In this document: piece by piece, positions 34,077-42,811 of the stretch
Position numbering within the stretch: position 1 is the first letter of the stretch
Layout: each line of letters begins with the position of its first letter
From: Streptomyces cavernae
GTDB taxonomy: Bacteria > Actinomycetota > Actinomycetes > Streptomycetales > Streptomycetaceae
Assembly (NCBI RefSeq): GCF_004023625.1
Contig: NZ_RPDJ01000026.1
Location: forward strand, 153,330-217,329
Length of the DNA stretch: 64,000 nt
Direction: 5' to 3'
Position numbers and translations under genes: made by a program
Notes under the pieces: generated by a model
Told to the model about the DNA's origin: nothing
What the model saw: the letters and a program-made list of their open reading frames with translations, nothing else
The model's database searches: none

Positions 34077-35174
34077 ATGAGTTCTACTCGCCGCTCCACT
34101 GGGAAACACGCCGTCGTGACGGGCGGGGCCGGCTTCGTCGGCTCCCATCTCTGCACCGCGCTGCTGGCCGAAGGCACGGCCGTGACCTGCGTCGACAACC
34201 TGTGTACCGGCATGGTGGAAAACATCGCGCATCTCGCCGGGCAGCCCGGTTTCACCTTTCTGAACGCCGACGTCAGAGAACCGTTCACAGTGGACCGGCC
34301 CGTCGACCTGGTGCTGCACTTCGCCTCCCCCGCGTCGCCCGCCGACTATCTGCGGCTGCCCCTGCACACCCTCGAGACGGGCAGCCTCGGCACCCGCAAC
34401 GCGCTGGCCCTCGCCCGCCGGGACGGAGCGCGCTTCATCCTGGCTTCCACCTCCGAGGTGTACGGCGACCCGCAACAGCACCCGCAGAACGAGCAGTACT
34501 GGGGCAACGTCAACCCCGTCGGACCCCGGAGCGTGTACGACGAGGCCAAGCGTTTCGCCGAGGCGTTCACCGTGGCCGAGGCGAATGAGCACGGAACCGA
34601 CACCGGCATCGTGCGGCTGTTCAACACCTACGGTCCACGGATGCGCGGCTACGACGGCAGGGCGGTACCGACGTTCATCCGGCAGGCGCTGGCGGGAGAG
34701 CCGCTCACCGTCACCGGCGACGGCCGGCAGACCAGGTCCCTCGCCTACATCGACGACACCGTGCGCGGCATCCTCGCCATGGCGGCCTCCGATCTGCGCG
34801 GCCCCGTCAACCTGGGCAATCAGGCGGAGATCACCATGCTCGACCTGGCCCGTACCATCATCGCGCTCACCGGGTCGCGCTCCGAGATCCGCTTCGTGGA
34901 CCGCCCGACCGACGACCCGGCCGTGCGCTGCCCCGACATCACCCTCGCCCGCGGCAAGCTCCGGTGGAAGCCGCGCGTGGAGGCGGCCGAGGGACTCGCG
35001 CGCACCATCGCCTGGTTCCGCGAACAAAACGACGGCGGACAGCACGGCGGCGAACAGCACGACGGGGGACAGCACACCTCCGCACAGCACGACGGGGGAC
35101 AGCACACCTCCGCACAGCACCACGGCGAACAGCACACCCCCGCACAGCACACAGCCGGACAGCATGACGCCTGA
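34077..35174 (+). CDS. UDP-glucuronate decarboxylase-like NAD-dependent epimerase
   Basis: A 365-residue short-chain nucleotide-sugar enzyme. NAD site GGAGFVGSH near residue 17, catalytic STSEVYG and YDEAK (Tyr-x3-Lys), and substrate loop RLFNTYGPRMR. ASPASPADY and GDGRQTRS are typical of UDP-xylose synthase, which makes UDP-xylose from UDP-glucuronate; a dehydratase/epimerase role is possible. The last 46 residues are nine pentapeptides of the form xxQHx, a His/Gln tail foreign to the family. GGAGG precedes the ATG. First gene of the glycan operon. Confidence 0.85.
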   Translation: MSSTRRSTGKHAVVTGGAGFVGSHLCTALLAEGTAVTCVDNLCTGMVENIAHLAGQPGFTFLNADVREPFTVDRPVDLVLHFASPASPADYLRLPLHTLETGSLGTRNALALARRDGARFILASTSEVYGDPQQHPQNEQYWGNVNPVGPRSVYDEAKRFAEAFTVAEANEHGTDTGIVRLFNTYGPRMRGYDGRAVPTFIRQALAGEPLTVTGDGRQTRSLAYIDDTVRGILAMAASDLRGPVNLGNQAEITMLDLARTIIALTGSRSEIRFVDRPTDDPAVRCPDITLARGKLRWKPRVEAAEGLARTIAWFREQNDGGQHGGEQHDGGQHTSAQHDGGQHTSAQHHGEQHTPAQHTAGQHDA

Positions 35175-35198
35175 CCATCGTCGAAGGGCCGCCTCACC

Positions 35199-36860
35199 AT
35201 GCGCGTACTGGGCATCAACGCCCTCTTCCACGACCCCGCCGCCGCCCTGGTCATCGACGGGCACACGGTGGCCGCCGCGGAGGAGGAGCGCTTCTCCCGG
35301 CGCAAGCACGGCAAGCGTCCGGTGCCGTTCGCCGCTTGGGAGGTCCCGGAGAAGGCCGCCGCCTGGTGTCTCGCCGAGGCGGGGCTGCGCCCGCAGGACC
35401 TGGACGCCGTGGCGTACTCCTTCGATCCCGCCCTGGCCCGGCCCACCGCGGACATGGGCCTGGACGACCCCTGGGACCATCTGCGCCTGACCTACGCCCG
35501 GGAGGCCCCCGGCTTCCTGAGCACGGCGCTTCCCGGGCTCGACCCGGGCATCGTGCGGTTCGTCCCGCACCACATGGCGCACGCGGCCTCCGGCGCGTTC
35601 GCGGCACCGGACGCCGAGCCATCCTCCGCGCTGGTCCTGGACGGCCGCGGGGAGTCAGCCTCCCACCTGGCCGCCCGCCGGGTCGGTGACCGGCTGGAAC
35701 CGCTGTACGCGCAGGAGTTGCCGCACTCCCTGGGCCTGGTCTACGAGGAACTCACCGAGCACCTCGGATTCCTGCGCTCCTCCGACGAGTTCAAGGTGAT
35801 GGCGCTGGCCTCGTACGGCAGGCCACGCCTCCTTCCCGAACTGCGCCGCTACGTCCACCCGACCGGCGACGGCGGTTTCCGTGCCACCGGAGTGCCCTGG
35901 CACGAGCTGTGCCCCCCGTTGCGTCCCGGTGAGCAGTGGGCGCAGGAACACGCGGACCTGGCCGCGAGCGCGCAGGCGTGCCTGGAGGAGACACTGCTCG
36001 ACCTGGTGCGCTGGCTGCACGGCCGGACCCACGACGAGGTACTGACCATGGCCGGCGGGGTGGCGCTCAACTGCGTCGCCAACACCCGGATAGCCCGCGA
36101 GGGACCGTTCCGGCGCGTATGGGTGCAGCCCGCCGCCGGCGACGCCGGCACCGCGCTCGGCGGGGCCCTCCTGCTGGCCGCGCACGGCGGGGACGAGCCG
36201 GAGCCGATGCCGGGCGCCGACCTGGGACGCAGCTGGTCCGACGCGGAACTGGAGGGCTGGCTCAAGACGGCCGCGGTGCCGTTCGAGCGCCCGCCGGACG
36301 TGGCGGCGACGGTCGCCAGGGCTCTGGCCGACGACGGGATCGTCGCCTGGTTCCAGGGCCGCTCCGAATACGGCCCCCGGGCGCTGGGGCACCGCTCGCT
36401 GCTCGCCCACCCGGGACGGGCGGGCAACCTGGAACGGCTCAACGACGTCAAGGGCCGTGAGCAGTTCCGGCCGGTGGCGCCGATGGTGCTCGCCGGGCGG
36501 GCGGCCGAGATCTTCGACGGCCCGCTGCCCAGCCCGTACATGCTCTTCGTGCACGACGTGGCGGAGCGGTGGCGGGAGCGCGTACCCGCCGTGGTGCACG
36601 TCGACGGCACCGCCCGTATCCAGACCGTGGACCCGGCGAACGAACCTCTGGTCGCCCGGATGCTGGGCGTGTTCGAGGAGCTGACCGGTCTGCCCGTGGT
36701 CGTCAACACCAGCCTGAACACCGCGGGCCGGCCGATGGTCGACGATCCGCGCGACGCACTGGAGTGCTTCGGCTCCACCCCGGTCGACCTGCTGGCCCTC
36801 GGTCCCTTCGTCGTCCGCCGCAGCGCTCTCTTCGCCGACGGACGCGGGAGCGCGCGATGA
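35199..36860 (+). CDS. NodU/CmcH-type carbamoyltransferase
   Basis: A 553-residue enzyme. The N-terminal Kae1-like domain starts LGINALFHDPAAALVIDG and contains FVPHHMAHAASGAF, with the His-x3-His carbamoyl-adenylate metal site. The C-terminal YrdC-like transfer domain has WFQGRSEYGPRALGHRSLL and VVNTSLNTAGRPMV. The family transfers carbamoyl phosphate to a sugar or antibiotic hydroxyl. In this operon the acceptor is probably the heptose or xylose-type glycan. Stop overlaps the next ATG. Confidence 0.92.
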   Translation: MRVLGINALFHDPAAALVIDGHTVAAAEEERFSRRKHGKRPVPFAAWEVPEKAAAWCLAEAGLRPQDLDAVAYSFDPALARPTADMGLDDPWDHLRLTYAREAPGFLSTALPGLDPGIVRFVPHHMAHAASGAFAAPDAEPSSALVLDGRGESASHLAARRVGDRLEPLYAQELPHSLGLVYEELTEHLGFLRSSDEFKVMALASYGRPRLLPELRRYVHPTGDGGFRATGVPWHELCPPLRPGEQWAQEHADLAASAQACLEETLLDLVRWLHGRTHDEVLTMAGGVALNCVANTRIAREGPFRRVWVQPAAGDAGTALGGALLLAAHGGDEPEPMPGADLGRSWSDAELEGWLKTAAVPFERPPDVAATVARALADDGIVAWFQGRSEYGPRALGHRSLLAHPGRAGNLERLNDVKGREQFRPVAPMVLAGRAAEIFDGPLPSPYMLFVHDVAERWRERVPAVVHVDGTARIQTVDPANEPLVARMLGVFEELTGLPVVVNTSLNTAGRPMVDDPRDALECFGSTPVDLLALGPFVVRRSALFADGRGSAR

Positions 36861-37912
36861 ACGCCGCCCGCCCACCGGCTCCCGACCCGGAGTACGCGGT
36901 GGTGATCCCGACGCTCGGCCGCCCCAGTCTGACCGTCCTGCTGGCCGCCCTGGCCGGATCCACGGGACCGCGGCCCCGGCGCATCGTGCTCGTCGACGAC
37001 CGCGGGCCGGACGACCCCACCCCGTTGCCGGCCGGGATCCCCGGCGGCCTCGGGGAACTGGTGGAAGTCGTCCGGGGCGGTGGACGCGGACCGGCGGCGG
37101 CCCGAAACACCGGCTGGCGGGCCGTCAAGGAGCCCTGGATCGCGTTCCTGGACGACGACGTGCTGCCCGGCCCGTCGTGGGCGGAGGAGCTCGCCGCCGA
37201 CCTGGCCGCGGCCGGCGACCGCACCGCGGGTGTGCAGGGCCGGATCGAGGTCCCGCTGCCCGAGCACCGCAGGCCCACCGACTGGGAGCGCGTGACGGCG
37301 GGGCTGGCCACCGCCCGGTGGATCACCGCGGACATGGCGTACCGGCGGGCTGTGCTCGAGGACACCGGCGGGTTCGACGCACGCTTCCCGCGCGCCTTCC
37401 GGGAGGACGTCGACCTGGCGCTGCGGGTCCTCGACCGCGGCTGGGAACTGGTCCTCGGCGACCGGCGCACCACCCACCCGGTACGGCCCGCCGACCGCTG
37501 GGTCTCGGTGCGCACCCAGGCGGGCAACGCCGACGACGTCCTGATGAACCGGCTGCACGGCCGGGGCTGGTGGGAGCGCGCCGGAGCCCCGCGCGGCCGG
37601 CTTCCCCGCCATCTGGCGGTGACCGCCGCCGCCCTGGCCGCCCTGGGCTGTGCGACGGTGCGACGGCCGCGCGCCGCCCTGGCCTGCGCGGGCCTCTGGT
37701 TCGCCGGTACCGCGGAATTCGCGCTCGCCCGGGTCCGGCCGGGCCCCCGTACGGGTGACGAGATCAGTGCCATGGCCCTGACCAGTGTCCTCATCCCCCC
37801 GGTCGCCGCCTACCACTGGCTGCGGGGGCTGACCATGACCACGACCGCCCACCGGCCCGCGGCGGCCGGAGAGGGGGTGAAGGGACCGGATGCGACGGCC
37901 AGTTGCGCGTGA
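36857..37912 (+). CDS. family 2 glycosyltransferase
   Basis: A 351-residue GT-A enzyme: VVIPTLGRPSLTVLLAAL, GPAAARNTGWRAV and metal-binding FLDDDVLPGP (DxD). A hydrophobic C-terminal part (ACAGLWFAGTAEFALA, ALTSVLIPPVAAYHWL) suggests membrane association. Donor and acceptor unknown. ATG overlaps the carbamoyltransferase stop; the 3' end overlaps the heptose phosphatase gene by 23 bp. Confidence 0.88.
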   Translation: MNAARPPAPDPEYAVVIPTLGRPSLTVLLAALAGSTGPRPRRIVLVDDRGPDDPTPLPAGIPGGLGELVEVVRGGGRGPAAARNTGWRAVKEPWIAFLDDDVLPGPSWAEELAADLAAAGDRTAGVQGRIEVPLPEHRRPTDWERVTAGLATARWITADMAYRRAVLEDTGGFDARFPRAFREDVDLALRVLDRGWELVLGDRRTTHPVRPADRWVSVRTQAGNADDVLMNRLHGRGWWERAGAPRGRLPRHLAVTAAALAALGCATVRRPRAALACAGLWFAGTAEFALARVRPGPRTGDEISAMALTSVLIPPVAAYHWLRGLTMTTTAHRPAAAGEGVKGPDATASCA

Positions 37913-38600
37913 GACTCCCGGTGTGACACCAGGCGCCGGGCGCGGTACGACCGTGCCGGAGCCGGCTGAGACACGGTCCGCACGGACGAAGGGTGCCGGA
38001 GCCAGGGCGCCCTGGTTGTCCGGCGAGGGCCGCGGGGCGGCGCCGGCTCCCCACGATCCGGCGCTTCCCGAGGCGGTGCTGTTCGACCGGGACGGCACGC
38101 TCGTCGAGGACGTGCCCTACAACGGGGACCCCGGCGCGGTCCGGCCGATGCCGGGAGCACGGGCCGCGGTGGACGCGGTCCGCTCCGCGGGCGTGCCGGT
38201 GGGCGTCGTCAGCAATCAGTCGGGCGTGGCCCGGGGACTGCTGACGTTCCACCAGGTGGAGGCGGTGTGCCGGCGGGTGGATGCCCTTCTCGGTCCCTTC
38301 GCGGTGTGGGCCGTGTGCCCGCACGGACCCGACGACGGCTGCCGGTGCCGCAAGCCCGCCCCGGGACTGGTCGTCGCCGCGTGCGGCCGGCTCGGCGTGG
38401 ACCCGGGGCGCACGGTCGTCATCGGGGACATCGGCGCGGACACGGCGGCGGCCCGGGCCGCGGGCGCGCGGGGCATCCTCGTACCCACCCCGGTGACGCT
38501 GCCCGGGGAGGTCCGGGCCACCGCGGAGACCGCTCCCGACCTGCTCACCTGCGTACACCGGGTGCTGGGGCGGGCGCCGGGGACGGGAGGAGCCCGATGA
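37890..38600 (+). CDS. gmhB: D-glycero-D-manno-heptose 1,7-bisphosphate phosphatase-like HAD enzyme
   Basis: A 236-residue HAD phosphatase. Motif I VLFDRDGTLVED at residue 63, SNQSGVARG, the GmhB zinc-binding loop CPHGPDDGCRCRKP and motif IV VIGDIGADTAAA. GmhB removes the 7-phosphate in ADP-heptose synthesis. The first 55 residues are Pro/Ala/Arg-rich, so the true start may be internal. gmhA and hldE are in the same operon. Confidence 0.85.
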   Translation: MRRPVARETPGVTPGAGRGTTVPEPAETRSARTKGAGARAPWLSGEGRGAAPAPHDPALPEAVLFDRDGTLVEDVPYNGDPGAVRPMPGARAAVDAVRSAGVPVGVVSNQSGVARGLLTFHQVEAVCRRVDALLGPFAVWAVCPHGPDDGCRCRKPAPGLVVAACGRLGVDPGRTVVIGDIGADTAAARAAGARGILVPTPVTLPGEVRATAETAPDLLTCVHRVLGRAPGTGGAR

Positions 38601-39823
38601 CCGCCGCCCCGCGCACCCTCGTCGTCCGGCTGGACAGTGCCGGCGACGTGCTGCTGGCCGGTCCCGCGGTACGCGCCGTGGCGGCCCGGTCGGCGCACAC
38701 GGCGATGCTGTGCGGTCCGCTCGGTGAGCGGGCCGCGGGGCTGCTGCCCGGTCTCGACGAGGTGCTGCTGTACGACGCGCCCTGGGTCGGGTTCGACCCG
38801 CCGCCGGTGCGCCGTGGTGACCTGGACGCCGTGGCCGACGTGCTCGCCGGCCGGCGGTTCGACCGGGCACTGGTGCTGGCCTCGTTCCACCAGAGCCCGC
38901 TGCCGACGGCGCTGCTGCTCAAGGCGGCGGGTATCCCGTGGGTGGCCGCGGACAGCGAGCACTACCCGGGTTCGCTGCTGGACCTGCGCCATCGCCGGGC
39001 GCCCCACCGGCATGAGGTACGGGCCGCGCTGGACCTGGCGGAGGCTGCCGGTTACCCGCTGCCGCCGGGGGACGACGGGCGGCTCGCCATCACCGCCCCG
39101 CCGGACACCACGCCGCTCACCGGTACCGCGCCGTACGTCGTGGTCCATCCCGGCGCGGCGGTTCCGGCCCGCGCCTGGACCGCCGGGCGGGCCGCGCGGG
39201 CGGTGGCCGCCCTGGACGCGGCAGGCCACCGGGTCGTGGTCACCGGCGGGCCTGCCGAGAAGGAGCTCACCGCCTCCGTGGCGGACACCCACGCCCTGGA
39301 TCTGGGCGGCCGGACCAGCCTTCCGGAACTGGCCGGGGTGCTCGCGCGGGCGGAGGCCGTCGTGGTCGGCAACACCGGCCCCTGCCATCTCGCGGCAGCG
39401 GTCGCCACGCCGGTGGTCTGTCTGTACGCCCCCGTCGTACCGGCCGAGCGCTGGGCGCCGTACGGGGTGCCCAGTGTGCTCCTCGGACGGCACGACGCGC
39501 CGTGCGCCGGCAGCCGCGCCCGGCTCTGCGCGGTGCCGGGACACCCCTGCCTCGACTCGGTGACCGACGAGGAGGTGCTGACGGCGGTCGCCTCCCTGAC
39601 GGCCGCGGGCCCCGGCACCACTGACCGCGGGCGCACCGGTGACCGCGACCGCACTGCTGATCGCGAAGGCACCAAGGACCGTGACCGCACCGCTGGTCGC
39701 GAAGGCACCGAGGACCGTGACCGCACCGCTGATCGCAAGAGCACCAAGAACCGCGACAGCACCGCTGACGCCGCCGTCTCCCGCGACTACCGGGCCGGTG
39801 ACGGCCGCGACCTTCGGAGGTGA
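38597..39823 (+). CDS. family 9 (heptosyltransferase-like) glycosyltransferase
   Basis: A 408-residue GT9 protein: LVVRLDSAGDVLLAGPAVRA, VVHPGAAVPARAWT and VVGNTGPCHLAAAVATPVV, all typical of ADP-heptose:acceptor transferases such as WaaC/WaaF. The last 55 residues are a highly charged repeat (DRDRTADREGTK type, 36-bp units) absent from the family. ATG overlaps the phosphatase stop. Likely adds heptose to the glycan or lipid acceptor. Confidence 0.88.
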   Translation: MTAAPRTLVVRLDSAGDVLLAGPAVRAVAARSAHTAMLCGPLGERAAGLLPGLDEVLLYDAPWVGFDPPPVRRGDLDAVADVLAGRRFDRALVLASFHQSPLPTALLLKAAGIPWVAADSEHYPGSLLDLRHRRAPHRHEVRAALDLAEAAGYPLPPGDDGRLAITAPPDTTPLTGTAPYVVVHPGAAVPARAWTAGRAARAVAALDAAGHRVVVTGGPAEKELTASVADTHALDLGGRTSLPELAGVLARAEAVVVGNTGPCHLAAAVATPVVCLYAPVVPAERWAPYGVPSVLLGRHDAPCAGSRARLCAVPGHPCLDSVTDEEVLTAVASLTAAGPGTTDRGRTGDRDRTADREGTKDRDRTAGREGTEDRDRTADRKSTKNRDSTADAAVSRDYRAGDGRDLRR

Positions 39824-39828
39824 GCCGC

Positions 39829-40797
39829 ATGAACATTCTTGTGTGGCATGTGCACGGCTCCTGGACCACCGCGTTCGTCCAGGGCCCCCACAGCTACCTG
39901 GTGCCGGTCCTGCCGGACCGCGGTCCCGACGGGCTGGGCCGGGCGCGGACGTACGCCTGGCCCGACTCGGTCAGGGAGCTCTCGCCGGCGGAGCTACGGG
40001 ACGCGCCCGTCGACCTCGTCGTACTCCAGCGACCCCATGAGGCGGCCCTCGCCGAGGACTGGCTGGGCGGTCGCCGGCCGGGCCGGGACGTGCCCGCCGT
40101 GTACCTCGAACACAACGCCCCCGACGACGACGTACCGCGTACCCGCCACCCCTGCGCGGACCGCGACGACCTGCTGCTGGTGCACGTCACGCACTTCAAC
40201 CGGCTCTTCTGGGACAACGGCTCCACCCGCACCACCGTCATCGAACACGGCATCGTCGACCCCGGTCACCGCTACACCGGACGGCTGGACCGGGCCGCCG
40301 TCGTCGTCAACGAACCCGTCCGCCGGGGCCGCTTCACCGGCACCGACCTGCTGCCCGCCCTGGCCGAGGCCGTGCCCCTCGATGTGTTCGGCATGCGCAC
40401 CGAGGGCCTGGCCGACCACCTCGGGCTGCCACCCGACCGCTGCCGAACCGCCGACCTGCCGCAGCGCGAGCTGCACGACGCCATGGCCGAACGGCGGCTC
40501 TACCTGCACCCGGTGCGCTGGACCTCGCTCGGGCTGTCCCTGCTGGAGGCGATGCATCTGGGCATGCCCGTGGTCGCCCTGGCCACGACCGAGGCGGTCG
40601 AGGCGGTCCCGCCGGGGGCGGGGGTGCTGTCCACCCGGCCGGAGGTCCTGGCCGATGCCGCCCGCCGCTATCGGGAGGAGCCGCGGGCCGCGGCCGAGGA
40701 CGGGGCGCGCGCCCGCCGGGCCGCCCTCGAACGCTATGGACTCAAGCGGTTCCTGGACGACTGGGATCGCGTGCTGGAAGAGGTGACCCACGGATGA
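39829..40797 (+). CDS. glycosyltransferase, GT-B type
   Basis: A 322-residue GT-B protein: NILVWHVHGSWTTAFVQG at the start, DLVVLQRPHE, TVIEHGIVDPG and a C-terminal donor domain (YLHPVRWTSLGLSLLEAMHL, GMPVVALATTEAVEAVP). I used the ATG at 39829 because GGAGG is eight bases upstream; a GTG three codons earlier overlaps the previous stop. Substrates unknown. Confidence 0.83.
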   Translation: MNILVWHVHGSWTTAFVQGPHSYLVPVLPDRGPDGLGRARTYAWPDSVRELSPAELRDAPVDLVVLQRPHEAALAEDWLGGRRPGRDVPAVYLEHNAPDDDVPRTRHPCADRDDLLLVHVTHFNRLFWDNGSTRTTVIEHGIVDPGHRYTGRLDRAAVVVNEPVRRGRFTGTDLLPALAEAVPLDVFGMRTEGLADHLGLPPDRCRTADLPQRELHDAMAERRLYLHPVRWTSLGLSLLEAMHLGMPVVALATTEAVEAVPPGAGVLSTRPEVLADAARRYREEPRAAAEDGARARRAALERYGLKRFLDDWDRVLEEVTHG

Positions 40798-42053
40798 CCC
40801 CCAAAGGGACCGACCTGACGGGCCGCGCGTACGACCCCGACGCGCTCGACATCGCGCTCGTCTCGGAGCATGCCAGCCCCCTCGCCGTACTGGGCGGGGT
40901 CGACGCAGGCGGCCAGAACGTCCATGTGGCCCACCTCGCCGGCGCCCTCGCCGACCGTGGCCACCGGGTCACCGTCTACACCCGGCAGGACGCGCCGGAC
41001 CTGCCCCGGCGCATCCTGATGCGCCCGGGTGTCGAGATCAGGCATGTGCCCGCCGGCCCGGCCCGGCCGATCCCCAAGGACGAACTCCTCGTCCACATGC
41101 AGCAGTTCAGCCTCTTCCTGGCCGACGAGTGGGCGCAGGCACCGCCCGATCTCGTGCACTCCCACTTCTGGATGTCCGGCTACGCCACGATGCACGCCAC
41201 CCGGGAGCTGGGTCTGCCGTTCGTGCAGACGTACCACGCGCTGGGCACGGTGAAGCGACGACACCAGAAGGACTACGACACCAGTCCGCCGGAGCGGATA
41301 TCGATCGAGACCCGCGTCGGGCTGAGCTGTGACCGGATCATCGCCACCTGCCACGACGAGGTCGGCGAACTCTCCGCCATGGGCATACCCCGCGGGAAGG
41401 CGGCCGTCGTGCCCTGCGGCGTCGATCCCTCCCGCTTCACCCCCCACGGGCCCGCCGGGCCGCGCGGCACCGCACGGCGGCTTCTGCAGATCGGCCGTCT
41501 GGTGCCCCGCAAGGGAGCCGCCGTCTCCATTCAGGCCCTGGCGCGGGTGCCCGACGCCGAACTGGTCGTCGTCGGCGGTCCGCCCGCCGACCGGCTCGAC
41601 GACGATCCGGAGGCCCGGCGACTGCGGGCCGTCGCCGCGCGGGCCGGCGTGGCGGACCGGGTGCGGCTGACCGGAGGCCTGCCGCCCGAGGACATACCCG
41701 CGCTGCTGCGCGCCGCCGATGTCGTGCTCTGCCCGGCCGACTACGAGCCCTTCGGGCTCGTGCCGCTGGAGGCCATGGGCTGCGGCACCCCGGTGATCGC
41801 CAGCGCTGTGGGCGGCCATCTCGACACCATCGACGACCCGGTGACCGGCCGCCTGGTGCCGCCCGGCGACCGGAACGCGCTCAGCGAGGCGATCACGGAC
41901 CTGCTCGGCAACCCCGCGCAGGCCGCCGCGTGTGGTGCCGCCGGGCGGCGCCGGGTGCTCGCCCACTACGGCTGGAACCGGGTCGCGAAGGCCACCGAGG
42001 ACGTCTACCGCGAGGTGCTGGTACGGCGGCCCGCCGCCATGGGGGTGGCCTGA
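40794..42053 (+). CDS. family 4 glycosyltransferase
   Basis: A 419-residue GT4 enzyme with the MshA/sucrose-synthase-like N-terminus VSEHASPLAVLGGVDAGGQN, VHSHFWMSGYA, then donor-domain motifs IGRLVPRKGAAVSIQAL and PADYEPFGLVPLEAMGCGTP (E-x7-E). ATG overlaps the preceding stop. Likely adds a hexose, xylose or uronate from a UDP/GDP sugar. Confidence 0.9.
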   Translation: MTPKGTDLTGRAYDPDALDIALVSEHASPLAVLGGVDAGGQNVHVAHLAGALADRGHRVTVYTRQDAPDLPRRILMRPGVEIRHVPAGPARPIPKDELLVHMQQFSLFLADEWAQAPPDLVHSHFWMSGYATMHATRELGLPFVQTYHALGTVKRRHQKDYDTSPPERISIETRVGLSCDRIIATCHDEVGELSAMGIPRGKAAVVPCGVDPSRFTPHGPAGPRGTARRLLQIGRLVPRKGAAVSIQALARVPDAELVVVGGPPADRLDDDPEARRLRAVAARAGVADRVRLTGGLPPEDIPALLRAADVVLCPADYEPFGLVPLEAMGCGTPVIASAVGGHLDTIDDPVTGRLVPPGDRNALSEAITDLLGNPAQAAACGAAGRRRVLAHYGWNRVAKATEDVYREVLVRRPAAMGVA

Positions 42054-42196
42054 CCGGCGTCGGGGCGCGTGCCCACTCCCGTCCCCCGAAGCCGGGAAGT
42101 CGAACCCCCGTGGACCCGGACCATGACGCACCCCGTGGACTCGTACCCCGTGGAAAGGAGGCAGGACCCGGCCTTCACGGCCCGGACCCGACCGCC

Positions 42197-42811
42197 ATGC
42201 CAGATTCTCTGCACGCAGCGCGGCAGCACTGCCGGTCGCTGCAGGACGCGCTCGACCGCCTCGGTCGGCAGGAGCTCGGCCGGATCACGGACTGGGGGCG
42301 GCACCTCGCCGCCGTCCTGCCGGTCGGCGGCAGACTGCTGGCCGCGGGAAACGGCGGCAGCGCCGCCCAGGCACAGCACCTCACCGCCGAACTGGTCGGC
42401 CGCTATCGCGACGAACGCCCGGCGTACTCCGCGATCGCCCTGCACTCCGAGACCTCCAGCGTGACGGCCATCGCCAACGACTACGGCTTTGAGGAGCTCT
42501 ACGCCCGCCAGGTCGCCGCCCACGGACGCCCCGGCGACGTACTCGTCCTGCTGTCCACCTCCGGGCGCAGTCCCAATGTGCTGGCCGCCGCCGACACCGG
42601 CCGCGCCGCCGGGCTGCTGGTGTGGGCCATGACCGGGCCCCGCCCCAATCCACTGGCGGCCCGCGCCCAGGACGCCCTGTGCGTCGACTCGGCCAGCACC
42701 GCCACCGTCCAGGAGGCCCACCTCGTCGCCGTGCACATGCTCTGCGAGGCGTTCGACGCGCACGCCGCCGCGCCGGAGCGCCTCACCGCCACTGTTCGGA
42801 GGGCCACGTGA
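42197..42811 (+). CDS. gmhA: sedoheptulose-7-phosphate isomerase-like SIS protein
   Basis: A 204-residue SIS-domain protein: LAAGNGGSAAQAQHLTAELV, SSVTAIANDYGFEELYARQV and LLSTSGRSPNVL. GmhA makes D-glycero-D-manno-heptose 7-phosphate, the first step to ADP-heptose. Start ATG fits the family length; the nearest strong AAGGAGG is 36 bases upstream, so initiation is slightly uncertain. Its stop overlaps the GTG of hldE. Confidence 0.88.
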   Translation: MPDSLHAARQHCRSLQDALDRLGRQELGRITDWGRHLAAVLPVGGRLLAAGNGGSAAQAQHLTAELVGRYRDERPAYSAIALHSETSSVTAIANDYGFEELYARQVAAHGRPGDVLVLLSTSGRSPNVLAAADTGRAAGLLVWAMTGPRPNPLAARAQDALCVDSASTATVQEAHLVAVHMLCEAFDAHAAAPERLTATVRRAT

